64,000 nt of DNA, taken from Castanea sativa. Taxonomy: Eukaryota; Streptophyta; Magnoliopsida; Fagales; Fagaceae. Within the stretch, counting starts at the first letter, position 1; every line of letters starts with the position of its first letter. Made by a program: the position numbers and the translations under genes. The DNA lies in contig NC_134014.1 in NCBI RefSeq assembly GCF_040712315.1, forward strand, positions 8,278,244 to 8,342,243, read 5' to 3'. Positions 24,189-36,220 of this stretch are shown one piece after another. The notes under the pieces were generated by a model that ran no database searches, was not told the origin of the DNA, and saw only the letters and a program-made list of their open reading frames with translations.

Positions 24189-24463
24189 ATTCTGTAAAAA
24201 CAAAAATAAATAAAAATTAGCAAAAAAAAAAAAATTTGGGGGTTTATATATTTTCTGATTGACTTTGATTAGGGCATGCCTGAATTGACTTTTTTTTTTC
24301 TGAATAGGAATCAAAAGGGACCTGGGTGGACCCGACGGCACGGTGAATTCGGAGCTCCGGAGGGAAACCGGGTTGTGTTATCCGTACAACCAGAGTGAGA
24401 GATTTCTAGCTACGGTCCCTCCGGTAGTTATGGCAGAATCGGCGTGTGCTGAGAGACTTTCTA

Positions 24464-24494
<31 letters not shown>

Positions 24495-24700
24495 TGTGGA
24501 AGAAAAGAAAAGAAAGGTGAAATTCGAAGACGGAGTCGTTTTGTACCTTCTTTATTTTTATTTTTTTAGCTTTCTTTCTGTTGATTACCGAAATTGCCCC
24601 CCAGTGGATATTCTTTGGATATAGACCGTTGATTTTGTTGTCGTTTTGTTGGCTATGACCGTTGATGCTTGGAAGTGAGAGATCAGGGAGTGTGAATGTT
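24189..24700 (-). promoter_or_regulatory. lipase 5' leader and promoter region
   Basis: Upstream of the minus-strand start codon lies a GA/CT tract (24467-24493), typical of plant 5' leaders. A plus-strand ORF across it is explained by the repeat. No clear TATA box was identified. Confidence 0.35.
24467..24493. repeat. (GA)n microsatellite
   Basis: About thirteen GA units in the putative lipase 5' leader. Confidence 0.9.
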
Positions 24701-25560
24701 AATGTATTCACTATTTTGGGTTCGGTAGGTACGGGGTGCTGTGTGTGTTACTTGTTGATACTACGAAGAAGAAGGTACACGTTGGAAATGTTGGTGGCTG
24801 TTAATATAATAGTCGTGGCGTGTTTTGACTTTTGAAGTTAGGTTGCGTTAACGGGTAACTTATAGTGTCCTTTAACAACAGCTTTCTATGCATCTTTTTT
24901 TATTTTTTTTGTAACTTTTTATTCTTTTTGATTATTTTTTAACAATTTTTTTAATTCATTTTGTCAATTCTTTCAATAGCCTTTTGTCCTTTTTATTAGG
25001 GAAGGAAAATCTTAACAAGCACCGCACAGTGTGCTTATTAACATTTTCCTTTGAAGTTTAGATAGAAGAATGGAAGAAGAACAGTTGAGTTTGGGTTATT
25101 TTATGAGCAATGCATGTAGCATAAAACAGTCACGTAACTTTGGTCACAACTTGATACAGGGCAAAGTTTTAAGTGGTAAATAAAAAATTGTAAATTTATA
25201 TGGATTCACTACTCAATCACTCATAACTCATTATATAATAAAAATTGTGTGATTATTTGTGTTCTTAGCATATTTCTTATTTTATCATCAGACAGGAATA
25301 GTTTTGGCCTTTTATGTGGGTTTGAGGTTGAATTTGAGTTGGAGTTGAGTTACTTTTACGGTGTTTAGTTCCGTACTTTCTCTCTCTTTCATTTGTTTGG
25401 AACATCCGTGTTTTTTTTTTTTTTTTTGTTAATATGTGAAATGAAAAGTATCTCATACAAGCTATATTTGCTGTCAAATGTCAACTTTTATGCCACTATT
25501 TTTTTTCCTATATATATCTTTTAAAAATAGTTATATAAATAAGTTTTAAAAATAAAAATA
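24701..25560. other. intergenic, no gene seen
   Basis: AT-rich sequence with T-runs (for example 25410-25428). No protein family is recognisable. Confidence 0.45.
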
Positions 25561-25564
25561 ATAA

Positions 25565-25735
25565 GACCATCGCACATCCTTGGTGTAATAGTTACTCCAC
25601 AAGTATAAGTACTTGTAAGGTGTAGGGGCAAGGATCAGGGTTCAAGTCTTCATAAGGGAGTTTCACACACATATACACTTAGATTAGGCTAGAGTAGAAT
25701 TTCTATCTTGTATAAAAAAAATAAAAAAATAAAAC
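25565..25735 (+). repeat. tRNA-derived SINE with A-rich tail
   Basis: It starts CCATCGCACATCCTTGGTGT, with an A-box-like TTGGTGTAATAGTTACTCC, a B-box-like GGGTTCAAGTC (about 25640-25650), the body CACACACATATACACTTAGA, and the end TCTTGTATAAAAAAAATAAA. The layout from head to A-rich tail looks complete, and I recall this family as abundant in oak-like genomes. Confidence 0.65.
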
Positions 25736-28159
25736 AATATGACCCATTAAGGAAAAGAGGGGTCATTTAATTTATATATATATATATATAATATTTTAAG
25801 GTTTTAAAGTTTGGGTCAACAAATTATACATGACCCTTTCAAAATTGAAATTTGGTGATCCTCCCCCTCTTACCTTTTTTTTTATATTATATTTTTTTGT
25901 TGAATGCCTCCCCCTTTTACCTAACAAATTCTTAAAATGTTATGCATATTAATTTTATTGGCTTTTATAGTTTTATTTTTAAAAAATATTCAAAAGACTT
26001 TTTTTTATCTTTTTAAAAAATTCAAATGATTGTTTATTTGACACTTCTTGTTTGTTGTTTAGTACCTACAGACTACAGTTTCTCCAAAAAGTTTGGAGTT
26101 TTGAGATTTGGTTGTTATCATGGTTTTGAAACCAAGAATCGTAAAATTTTTATTCAAGATTTTTAAGGTCAGATTATGAATCCTATTTGGAACCATCTTC
26201 AAATATTCTTTTGCATATAGCCTTCATTAGCTCTTGTGGGTGAAAAAAAATCACATTATTATCACGTGACTACATTAAGAAAATTCACCAACTGATTATT
26301 TTTATTAGTCGAACAAGAATCATGCGATTTTTATGTTCAAAAGAGCTAACGAAAGTTAATCTTGTGGTTCAATTAGTGGATATGAAACCTTAGTAATTTA
26401 TTAGAAAGAATTGAAATCTAAAGAGATGTTTTTTACAATTGACCTAAATATTAGGGGTATTATTACAATTAGAAAAAAGTTAACGAATGCCTTAAGAATA
26501 TTGGTTTAGAAGCTATTGTTAAGAAGAAAATTTATGGAAAAATGATAAGAGTAATTAAAAGTGAAATCTGACTAGATGTATGCCTCAGTGCTATCTGCTG
26601 TCCTTGACTCCTTGTCCCTATGGGGTGCTGATTTGGAAAAAAATAATTCAAGAGGCCGTTAGATGCATTTCCCTTGAGGGTAGATAGAACTTCATCAATC
26701 CTAAAAAAGCATCATAATCTGTTTTCATGATATATTTGGCAGGGCGCATTTTGGTCTGCATAGTTAGATTAAAAGCTGTTTCTAAAAGCAAATACAGAAT
26801 TTGGGTTTTCAATCATGGACTGCCACATCTAATAATAAACTCTAAAGAGCACATTTCAAAATCAAAACAAAATGCCATGTTTTGGTTTTATCAAGCACTG
26901 TAACCAAGAAAATACTCGTGGACAGGGAACTATAATGCTACTAACATATACATAATATGAAATGAGTTAAGGCAGCTAAGGAACAATATTGGTAAAAGCC
27001 TTAAAGTAGAACTGTAAATAAGTTGAACCATAAAAAGATGGCAGCAATTCTATGATTTTACCCCTAGATGCAAATTGCATATGTTTTCAAAGCAATCCAG
27101 ATGTAATAGGCATCAATTGGATATCCCCATAGGCTTGACTTGGTTGTTCTTGTGATGCAGGTACCAAGATATCAAAGTCACCACACCACTTCTTGATCAA
27201 GTGAAAACATAGATAGAACTACCATGCTCATCTTTGAATTCAAAGAGCATAATAGTATAGCAGTTTTTTTTTTCTTTTTAAATTCCTTTTCAAATTCAAA
27301 AAAACTAATTGTTGGAACAATTGTTTAGTTCTATTTCAGATATGCAGTTGCTTAGCAAAAACATAGAGAGGTCAAGATCTTAGGCAATAGCAAGAACTGA
27401 CAATACATTACACAAAGTTTAACAAGACTTATCTCAACAACAATAAACAATAACTTATCATTATTGTTAGAATAATGGTTATATGCTTAAATTCGCCAAG
27501 TATTTTTACAGATTAAGCTTTTGGGACAAGTGGTAAATTATCAATTATTATACCTAAACCCTCTTAACAGACTAGCAGGACAACTAGGAAAACAAGATTA
27601 CAGCCTAAGATTTCCTTGAGGAAAAGGACAGAGTAAATGGAATCCTATGAAGAGTAAGAGTATCTTGATATGAACAAAGTTCTCCACTCAGTCTGCATTT
27701 TTATCACTTACAAGGCCAATGAAAAATAAGACAGCTACAACCACATAACATACAGCCTCATATTACATCCAAGACCACCTTAGTTCCATGCAACACTCAA
27801 AATTATTTCCAAAAAGAGAAAAACCCAACCAAAACATTACATAATCAACTAGTGTTTAAGTAAAAATTTGCAACAATTTATCAGTTAAAATCACCAAAAC
27901 ATGAAGTATTCATGGGAAACAAGTCTAAATTTGTAAGTGAAAGCAATACACATCTTAAAAGATCATTAAATTTTTTCATAATCACGTTATTAAGGAATTA
28001 TTCGTTCAGGAATTGGCTCCACATGAGCTTATGTATAAGGAGGAGACTACCAAGCTTATGGCATGAGCGTGGAAGTCCTCCATTATTTTTATAACTTGAT
28101 AATCTCTCTATCTAGCACTAAATTATTGGAAACCAGTTCCAAAGTTCATAAATTGGAAT
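25736..28159. other. intergenic, no gene seen
   Basis: AT-rich, with a (TA)n run near 25776-25790. I found no coding similarity, tRNA or snoRNA that I could defend. Confidence 0.4.
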
Positions 28160-28715
28160 TCACAAACATTATCAAAATCATAAAATCAACTCACATATCA
28201 TCAAGATCAAGATGTAATATTTGTCAAAGTTAACTAGCTGCAAATGGATTTGACTCTAATGAAGAAAATTGACTTTCTTTAAATAAAACCAAGTCAAACA
28301 CAACATTTATAACTAACTAACGAGGAGTACCATCTCTGCAAAATCCCAATGACACAACTATATATAAAAACATTAAAATTTACTCAAAACCTATTTAGAA
28401 AAGTAGGTACTTCCAGTTCCAAAGCTCATAAGTTAGATTCACAAACATTATCAAAAACATTACATCAACTCACACGTCATTATCATCAAGATCAATATGT
28501 AATATCAAACTTTACTAGCTTCAAATGGAATTGATTCTAATGAAGAAAATTGCCTTTCATTTAACAAAACCATGTCAAACACAGTCTTTACAACTAATTA
28601 ATTACAATCTCTGCAAAAATCCCAATGACACAAATATAAAAGAACTAAAATTTACTCAAATCCTATCTAAGAAAAGTAGGAACTTCCAATTCCAACGCCA
28701 AGACGACTTGCATGA
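28160..28715. repeat. 280-bp tandem duplication downstream of the PRP31-like gene
   Basis: CACAAACATTATCAAAA begins at 28161 and again at 28441. The two units stay collinear over AACTCACA, ATGAAGAAAATTG, ATCTCTGCAAAA, CCCAATGACACAA and AAAGTAGG, with substitutions and small indels. The second unit abuts the stop codon of the PRP31-like gene, so its 3' UTR is probably made of it. Confidence 0.8.
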
Positions 28716-28724
28716 ACCTATAAA

Positions 28725-29927
28725 TTAACAAACCCAATTCTTTGCTGGAAGCTTTCTCTGAACCTTCAAACCGGCCTGGCCAAGAATCCCATATCCCCTG
28801 CCATATCCAGCACCTAAATAACTCTCCTCAGGTACTCCAAATTGCACCCTATTAGCCAACTTTCTCGTCTCAGTTATCCCATAACGTTTCTTCGAATTTC
28901 TTTGTCGTTGGCCACCCCTTTTCTTCTTCTTAGAACTATAATCAAGGACAGGAGCTGGGAGTGGTTTGGCTAGTCTTGCAGGAGGAGGCTCTTGCAACTT
29001 CTCAATCGTCTCACGTATGGTATCCAACGTGTCCCTTCCCCACTTCCCCGTTGGATCTCCTTTAGTTAAATCCATACGAGCTGCTAATACAGCTTTATTA
29101 GGTAAAACTCCACCAATGCACCTCTTCAACGAAGGCCGCGTGCTCCTATAAATATCAGTTTCCTCAAGATAACCTAACAGACATGTTTTCACATTTGAGA
29201 ACCCTATGTTTGCATTTTTAACAGCACCAAGCTTAACATTGCAAGGAGTATATGCCAGTGATGAAAGACCACCAACAGCAACTATAAGCTTCGCCGCAAC
29301 AGTGACACCAACAATGGCTGAAAGATTCGGTGCAATATATCCCATTCTAGCCTCTAACAAGTCCAACACTCTTTTTTTCGACGAATCAAGAGCAAGAACG
29401 TAATCACATGCATGTATTGTGTCTGCTAAATCTTGTTCCGAAAGTGGTTTGCCACTAGTTGTTGATGCTGTTATAGAAACTACCATTAGAATAGCTGGGG
29501 CTAAGTTTAAGCCATCGATTACACTGATATCTGTTTCGTTACCAATCTTTTTAACAACTCGAGCGTATTCGATAGGGTCTTGAATTACAGATTCGAGTTC
29601 TGGGAATTTCTTGCAATACTTGTCGCGAATAAGATTGTAGAGATTAAAGATTTGACTATCAATCTCGAGCAACAAGTTGTTAGTGGCCACTGTAAATCGG
29701 TATTGAGCATCTGGGTCATTATCCACTGTCAATTCTAATCCAAGAGAGAAGAGGTTTTCGACTTTGGATGTAATATCTTTAAGCTTTTTTACGTGGAAAT
29801 TGGAAAGAGTTAGAGATTCATCGACGATATAGAGGCAATTGTTGTTTGAGTTTTGTTGTTGTTGTTCATCATCGTCAAGTTCATTGAGATCTTCCAAATA
29901 AGCATCGTAGTCCTCAAGAATTGCCAT
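28725..29927 (-). CDS. PRP31-like spliceosomal protein, intronless and C-terminally short
   Basis: A single 400-codon ORF. PRP31 is the U4 snRNP protein that binds the U4 5' stem-loop with 15.5K and bridges U4/U6 to U5. Here NOSIC-like helices (FPELESVIQDPIEYARVVKK) and the Nop domain (IGNETDISVIDGL, ILMVVSITASTTSG, RMGYIAPNLSAIVG, AAKLIVAVGGLSSLA) are clear. The later KLQEPPPARLAKPLP, the Lys/Arg stretch (SSKKKKRGGQRQRNSKKR), RKLANRVQFGVPEES and GYGILGQAG are also conserved. Two things differ from canonical plant PRP31. The CNVQVLGHKRKNL RNA/protein contact motif has become CNVKLGAVKNANI. The protein stops soon after GILGQAG, so roughly 80 family residues are missing. Absence of introns may mean a retrocopy. 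The frame is open, so it may be expressed. Confidence 0.85.
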   Translation of the reverse strand: MAILEDYDAYLEDLNELDDDEQQQQNSNNNCLYIVDESLTLSNFHVKKLKDITSKVENLFSLGLELTVDNDPDAQYRFTVATNNLLLEIDSQIFNLYNLIRDKYCKKFPELESVIQDPIEYARVVKKIGNETDISVIDGLNLAPAILMVVSITASTTSGKPLSEQDLADTIHACDYVLALDSSKKRVLDLLEARMGYIAPNLSAIVGVTVAAKLIVAVGGLSSLAYTPCNVKLGAVKNANIGFSNVKTCLLGYLEETDIYRSTRPSLKRCIGGVLPNKAVLAARMDLTKGDPTGKWGRDTLDTIRETIEKLQEPPPARLAKPLPAPVLDYSSKKKKRGGQRQRNSKKRYGITETRKLANRVQFGVPEESYLGAGYGRGYGILGQAGLKVQRKLPAKNWVC

Positions 29928-31200
29928 GATGAATCAGAATCAGGGTTTTCAAGGAAGCGACAGTGTTAGATAAGAAAAAAAGGAAAACGAGAATCATAAT
30001 AATAAGTTTGTTCTCCTTGACTCTTATTTTATAGTGTAAACCTTACCGAATCCGTGTAGGAAGAGGAAACCAAAACAAAATAAGAAAACGTTGGCGGTTA
30101 CTTCGGGGTTAAGTCATACGTTGTCTCAAACACAAGTGTTCGTAGAAGACTAGAAGTGTCCTACGCTAATCAATCGATTTAATCCTATACTTCAGGTCGA
30201 TGAGTTCAAACATTGATCAAATTATGAATGAAATACGAATATACTTGAGTCATTTATTTAAAAGATTAAAGAAATTTGACAACTAATAATACATCAAATT
30301 ATTAAACGTAAAACTTATCTCCTAGTTGGGATGAGTACATATAAAAAAAAAAAAATTTTAATTTTTTAACAAGATAAGTAGAGAACACACGAAACCTTTG
30401 AAAAACAAAAACCCTTCACCTCTTCACGCTGCTCTCGTCGATCTGTTTCGCTCCCTTGTTTTCTCATGGCGCAAACGCAGAGCCAGAGAGCCTTCTTTAT
30501 GAAACAAGAAGATGTGAAAGCTATATACGTCACAAGTACAAAAACTACCATGAAATACATATGGATTTTTTTATCCAAACATTTTGTTGCTCTCACTGCT
30601 AGAGATATATTAGTCCATTAACATAGGCCAAGCTTAATACTATTTTGTGTACAAGTCAACTCTTTCTTGTACTAGAAGTCTATTAGTTTAGGGTTTAGTC
30701 TATTATATGTACTTATGTTATAGTTCATTTATTGTAACACATTTTGTATTACACTCTTATAAACTATTAAACTAAAGATGTAGCTCTTAGGGTTTCCTCC
30801 GTAGATGTAGGTCATAAGGTTAAAGTTGAACCACTTAACTCTTGTATTCCTATTTTATGCCTAGATGTATTCCTTTGCAACTTAAAAATAGATGCACAAT
30901 CACCATGTAGCTTTTCGATTTAGGAGTCCTTAATTTTCAATTTGAACATTGTACTTATAGTATAAAGCTAAAGCTAACCATGTAATTATTTTCATGATTA
31001 TCAAAGATCAAAACTCATCTTGGGATGTTGGGGTTATCTCGAAAAAAAACACCCAATTATAGAGAAAAGTTGTAAAAGACCCAAAAGATGGATATAGTAG
31101 ACAAGATCACCATCAAGCAATTGCTACTAAAAAGCTGCTAGACTTTAATTGCTTTAATTGCACAAAGTGTAGAATCATCAATGAGAGTAAAAGCAAGAAC
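29928..31200. other. intergenic between the PRP31-like gene and the hAT element
   Basis: The first 150 bases are the 5' flank of the PRP31-like gene. 30600-30960 contains LTR-like wording (TATGTACTTATGTTATAGTTC, GTAACACATTTTGTATTACA), but I could not delimit an element. No gene was seen. Confidence 0.35.
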
Positions 31201-31404
31201 AACATGAACAGTGGCGTAGTTAGGAATTTTTATAAGGGAGGGCCGATTTGAAGTATTGATATAAAAAACATAAATCACAAGTTTATTGAATATGAAATTT
31301 CAATTTTGATATATCTTAAACATTAATGAACATACAAAAACTGTCTAGTTCACTATAGACATATACAAAAATATCTACACAAAAAAAAACATTTCACATT
31401 AAAA

Positions 31405-34174
31405 TCATATCTGACGACGATTTTTCATGGAATAGAATTCATCCATAATCATTTCCATGGTGAAATTCCCAGCAATTTCCTTTTCTATATAAACTATCAT
31501 ATTATCTGCCAAAAGTGCATTCTCCATTCTATTGCGAAGTCTTATTTTTAATAGTTTTATAGCTGAAAAAGCTCGTTCTGTAATTACTGTAGAAACTAAA
31601 AGAGTCAACACAAGTCGAATTAGTCTATCAATTAAATGATAGAATTTAGACTTCCCTAAAATTTCTAATTCCCTACATACCTCAGATATTGTACCCATAT
31701 TCTAAAAATCTAGATGCTTTATCCCATCAAGCTCATAATGTTGCAATTGATGCTTCAAAAGATAAATTTCATGCTCAGTGATATCTTGAGGATAATAATT
31801 TTCAACCAAATTGCAAATATCACTAATTTTGAATGATCTAAAAGCATCCTTAGGATTTAATGCTGAACTAAGAGTGAGAAGATCTGATATTAGCTCACAA
31901 AATCTACTATTTAATTCTTGCAATTGAAAATCTATTGCAACTATAAATATGTCAATTCTTAAATGATGTTCAATTGTTGTCAAAGGTTTATCTTGATAAC
32001 GGTATCTACCTTGAGCTTTAGTGTAACGAGCATTTAAATTAGGAATATCAATTTCATGTTGTCCACAAAATGATGTAACGCTAGCAAGTAAAGGCTCCCA
32101 TCCATCATCTCTCAACTTTTGAATAAGTGATTTTGTAGTTGAAACTAAATGCATGGCATTTAAAAGATCTTGAGAATGTTGCTGCAAAGCTTGGCAAAGA
32201 ACATTAGTAATTCCCATAATCTCTTTCATCATATGCAAAATTAAAACAAAATCAAATGATGTTAATACCTGATAAGCTCCCTCGGCATCACCACATTGTT
32301 TATAATTAGCCCCTTCCTCAGAGATAGTATTAATAACTTTGCAAGTTGCATCAAACATTTTTATCAAACTACAAATAGATTGAAAATGAGATCCCCAACG
32401 TGTATCTCCAGCCCGTAGCAAAGTATCAATTTGGTTTGCTCCTCTTCAAGTCTCAATTTCATTAGAAGCAATCATATTCTCAATTTGTTCCCCTTGAGCA
32501 TATTGCAATTCATCATTACGCTTACTAGAACCAACGACAATATTGATAATATTAGTCAAATGATCAAAGAATTGATGAACAACTTTTACTTCTCTAGATG
32601 CTGTAACTAATGTCAATTGCAACCTATGAGCAATGCAATGTACATAATAAGCATATGGACATTCTTTAAGAAATAGAGCTTGTAATCCATTCCATTCACC
32701 ACGCATATTACTAGCTCCATCATACCCTTGACCTCGAATATTCTCAATGTGAAGGTCGTAACGAGAAAGGACAACACATATCTCCTTCTTTAGGGTCAAC
32801 GCAATAGTATCTCTAACACGCACAACATAAAAAGAAATGCTCTTTAATGAAACCATTTTATCAACAAACCTCAAAATAATGGCCATTTGCTCTCTCTTCG
32901 ACTCATCCCGGGCTGCATCAACTAGAATGCAAAATTTTGCATCCCCAATTTCTTCACGAATAGCCTTTTGCACATTACTAGCAAGAATATGCAAAATCTC
33001 ATTTTGAATTATGGATGATGTATATTTGGCATTTTGTAGGGCATTTTTCAAGACAACACTAGCTATTTTGTCATTGAAAGTTGATGTGAATTTTATCAAT
33101 TCAATAAAATTACCTCTATTTTTTGAATCAAGGCTTTTATCATAACCTCTAAAAGCACAAGCTCAAAATAATGAAACGCTCTTTAATGAAACCATTTTTA
33201 TCAACAAACCTCAAAATAATGGCAATTTGCTCTCTCTTCAACTCATCCCGGGCTTCATCAATGAGAATGCAAAATTTTGCATCCCCAATTTCTTCACGAA
33301 TAGCCTTTCGCATATTACTAGCAAGAATATGCAAAATCTCCTTTCGAATTGTGGATGATGTATATTTGGCATTTCGTGGAGCATTTTCCAAGACAACACT
33401 AGCTACTTTATCATTGAAAGTTGATGTGAATTATATCAATTCAATAAAATTACCTCTATTTTTTGAATCAAGGCTTTTATCATGACCTCTAAAAGCACAA
33501 GCTTGGAATACTAGCCATCGAGCACACTTTATTGAGGTTTTGAGCCGCAACTGATCATTCTCTAATTCTTTTGATGTTTGTTTCTCAATTAGCTTATCAA
33601 TATGTCGGGAATAACTCTTTAAATCCTCGCAATATTTCACAGCAATTTTATATAGGGAGTTTGGATCTTCCCTACATGACGAATTAAATGACAATTCATT
33701 CCATCATTCACTTTTTTCCAATTATTAAAACCTGTTGAAATGAATGCATCTGATCCAGGACAACCTATTGGTTTCTTACCAAAAAGGTAGCAAGGTAGAC
33801 AATACATCGCATCCATTGAAGGTGAGTATTCCAACCAATCCCTATGTGAATGTGATTCAAACCATGAAGGTTGAAAACGACGACGATGAGTATCATTGTT
33901 GTATGGATAGTCTATATTTTTAGGTTGATATATATGGACATTCTTTAAGATAAGCTCATCGAATTTCATCTTGTTTGTTGATAGGGAATTCACATATTTG
34001 TTTACGTGATCCTAGATCACGATCTATCTCTTCGGATTGAATTCTTGAACATTTGGAGGGGTGTTCATCAGGTATTGAAGTATCAACATTTGTTTCTACA
34101 GCATGTATCCTAATTTATGAATTGCTAACATCTTTTTTCTTAAAGAATGCATCAATTGTTTTTCGTTTGCTCAT
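31405..34174 (-). pseudogene. hAT transposase pseudogene (ZMYM1/TTF-type, DUF4371)
   Basis: The start MSKRKTIDAFFKKKD (from 34174) meets a stop after 19 codons. Next come the TTF-type zinc finger (RRFQPSWFESHSHRDWLEYS, MYCLPCYLFGKKP; 33993-33637), the DUF4371 core (CILVDAARDESKREQMAIIL, GQGYDGASNMRGEWNGLQ, YVHCIAHRLQLTLV), the segment RAGDTRWGSHFQSICSL, and the C-terminal dimerisation region RLVLTLLVSTVITERAFSAIK. Damage includes in-frame stops near 32445 (after ASNEIET) and near 31700, a frameshift near 33690, and a 340-bp tandem duplication that repeats the AKFCILIDEARDE part and shifts the frame. It cannot make an active transposase. The intact frames between the breaks suggest moderate age. 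Confidence 0.9.
32835..33514. repeat. 340-bp tandem duplication inside the hAT transposase
   Basis: CAATTCAATAAAATTACCTC occurs at 33097 and 33437, and CTCTTTAATGAAACCATTTT at about 32839 and 33179, giving a period of 340 bases. Both copies encode the region around AREEIGDAKFCIL. Because 340 is not a multiple of three, the duplication breaks the reading frame. Confidence 0.88.
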
Positions 34175-34539
34175 AATTCTTTTAGTTTTAAGAATATGAC
34201 TCAAAAATTAACCTAAAAAAAACTTTAAAAAATAATATTTTAATTATAAATTTTTACTTAGTTATATGGATGTTATTCATATTTAAGAAAAAACAAAATT
34301 TTCACTATAATTTAAACAGTCAACCAAATTTTAATACAATTTTAATTAATAATAACCCCTCAAACAAAAACAAAAATTAAACACACAAGTATTAGTATAC
34401 AATATAAACCAAACAATTTAACAACACCACAGTATCAATTAAAGAGAAGAAAACTCAACACTAGTTACAGCTTATCCTAATATAAACTGTAAACATGCTT
34501 ACTTTCCTTTAATGAAGTCGAAATCGCTGAATCAATCAA

Positions 34540-35100
34540 CTCATGTGCATCTTCCAAATTATTCACCACAACCTACAACAACAAAATTAAGCAAAAAAAT
34601 CACAACTTTAACCGAATTTCCATATGAAAAATTTCATTTTTTTAATAGTAAAAACTAAAAAACCCAACTAGGTCTCAATTATTTTTTTTTTTACCTGATA
34701 GCAAGTGACAGTCTGAAAACACAAACACCGATGACCGAACTCACCAAGCCAGATAGTCACCGAACTCACCAGGATATTTTTTTTTTTTTGGACTATAAGG
34801 ACAGAGGAGTAGAGGACTGATGCTGAGAGCTGAGTTTTGGCTGTATCAATTAACTCATTTAGTCATGTGCATCTTCCAAATTATTCACCACAGCCTACAA
34901 CAACAAAATTAAGGAAAAAAATCACAACTTTAACCAAATTTCCATATGAAAATCATATTTTTTTCACAGTAAAAACTTAAAAACCCAACTGGGTCTCAAT
35001 CATTTTTTTTTACCTGATAGCAAGTGACAGGCTGAAAATACAAACATAAAACACTGAACTCACCAGGAATTTTTTTTTTTTTTTCGAACTGTGTGGACAG
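34540..35100. repeat. 322-bp duplication in the hAT 5' non-coding end
   Basis: ATGTGCATCTTCCAAATTAT occurs at 34543 and 34865. The similarity continues through CACAACTTTAACC, AAAAACCCAACT, ACCTGATAGCAAGTGACAG and GAACTCACCA, followed in both by a T-run. It lies between the transposase start and the right end, where the promoter and subterminal sites would be. Confidence 0.85.
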
Positions 35101-35532
35101 GGGAGAGGACTGATGCAGAGCTGGGTTTTGGGGGCTGGTAGACAATGGAGTGGGAGTGTGGGACTGAAAAGTGGAAGTGTGTCAAAGAAGACAAAAAAAA
35201 AAAAGAATATATGTAAAGGGAATAAGGGGATTTCGTGGGTCAGGTGGGTTGGTTTTTTGAGATGGAGAGAGTGTAATTTTGTTGTTAGTGTTTGGACAAT
35301 TGGACTTGATGTAAATGGGCCAATTTTTTTTTATTTTATTTGAAGTAGGCCTAAAACTTCAACAGGGGCTTGGGAGAACAATGAATATATGGGCTATGGG
35401 GGACCAAATGTCCAAAATTGGGAGGGGGGGGGGGGCAATTATTTTTTATATATACTTTAATGGATTTTTTTTTTTTTTGGCAGGGGCCTGGGCCCCCCCA
35501 AGCCACTAGATGGCTTTGCCCCTGAACATGAA

Positions 35533-35965
35533 CAAAACCGGATTCTAGATCTCTTTACTTTTTTAATTGTTATTTAAATTTTTACCAGAGTTGTCATTAG
35601 TGATATGATTGTGCATTTAGCATCATTTTTATTTCATAGTTATTATACTTAAATAATATGTAATAGGTAATATTTTTATAGTCTTCTTGAAATTGAATCG
35701 AAAGATTACTTGTTTACAATCAATATGGTTTGGTACATAGATAAAATTTGTGCAACTGATTTCTATTATGCACTAATTTTTTTATAAGAGTTTATTATAT
35801 AGACAAAATTTTTGCAACTGATTTCTATTATACGCTAATTTTTTATAAGAGTTTTTTTTTAAAAGAAAGTTTCAATTTATGGCGCCGGTTCTTGATGATA
35901 GCTCTAGTTACCAGTTGAGCTAATTGTAATCTACTTTTTTTATATAATTTTATAAGATTTGATTA
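35533..35965. other. short intergenic stretch with a possible SINE piece
   Basis: AT-rich, with a local duplication (AATTTTTGCAACTGATTTCTATTATRCGCTAA-like words near 35746 and 35805). 35878-35935 (CGCCGGTTCTTGATGATAGC, CAGTTGAGCTAATTG) looks like part of a tRNA-derived SINE. No gene was seen. Confidence 0.4.
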
Positions 35966-36089
35966 TGTGTTTTTTTAGCTAAACGTGTTAGCTAAGTTAT
36001 ATACTCTTGATCCAAAGAAAAATATTATATACTTTTTTTGTCACAAGACTATTACATACTATTAACTGTTGTGTTTATGATTCCTCCAA

Positions 36090-36128
<39 letters not shown>

Positions 36129-36220
36129 TTATTTATTTATTGTGTTTAGGATCCATATTTTTCACTGAATTTTTTATAATTTATTTACATCAACATGTAA
36201 CTAATTTTTATAATATACTA

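Larger units (their letters stand above)
31209..35524 (-). mobile_element. hAT transposon (TTF-zinc-finger/hAT-dimerisation type), 4.3 kb, decayed
   Basis: AACATGAA stands on both sides (31201-31208 and 35525-35532), an 8-bp target duplication typical of hAT elements. The ends are short inverted repeats, CAGTGGCGTAG at the left and the complement of GCTTTGCCCCTG at the right, matching CAGnGGC. The minus strand carries a broken transposase (31405-34174). The right-hand 1.3 kb is non-coding and contains a separate 322-bp duplication. Exact flanking repeats show that the whole element inserted as a unit and has not been truncated. Confidence 0.92.

Noticed and set aside
26560..26700. Possible snoRNA (CTGA-like and ATGATG-like words)
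   Set aside because: No terminal stem and no properly spaced C/D box pair.
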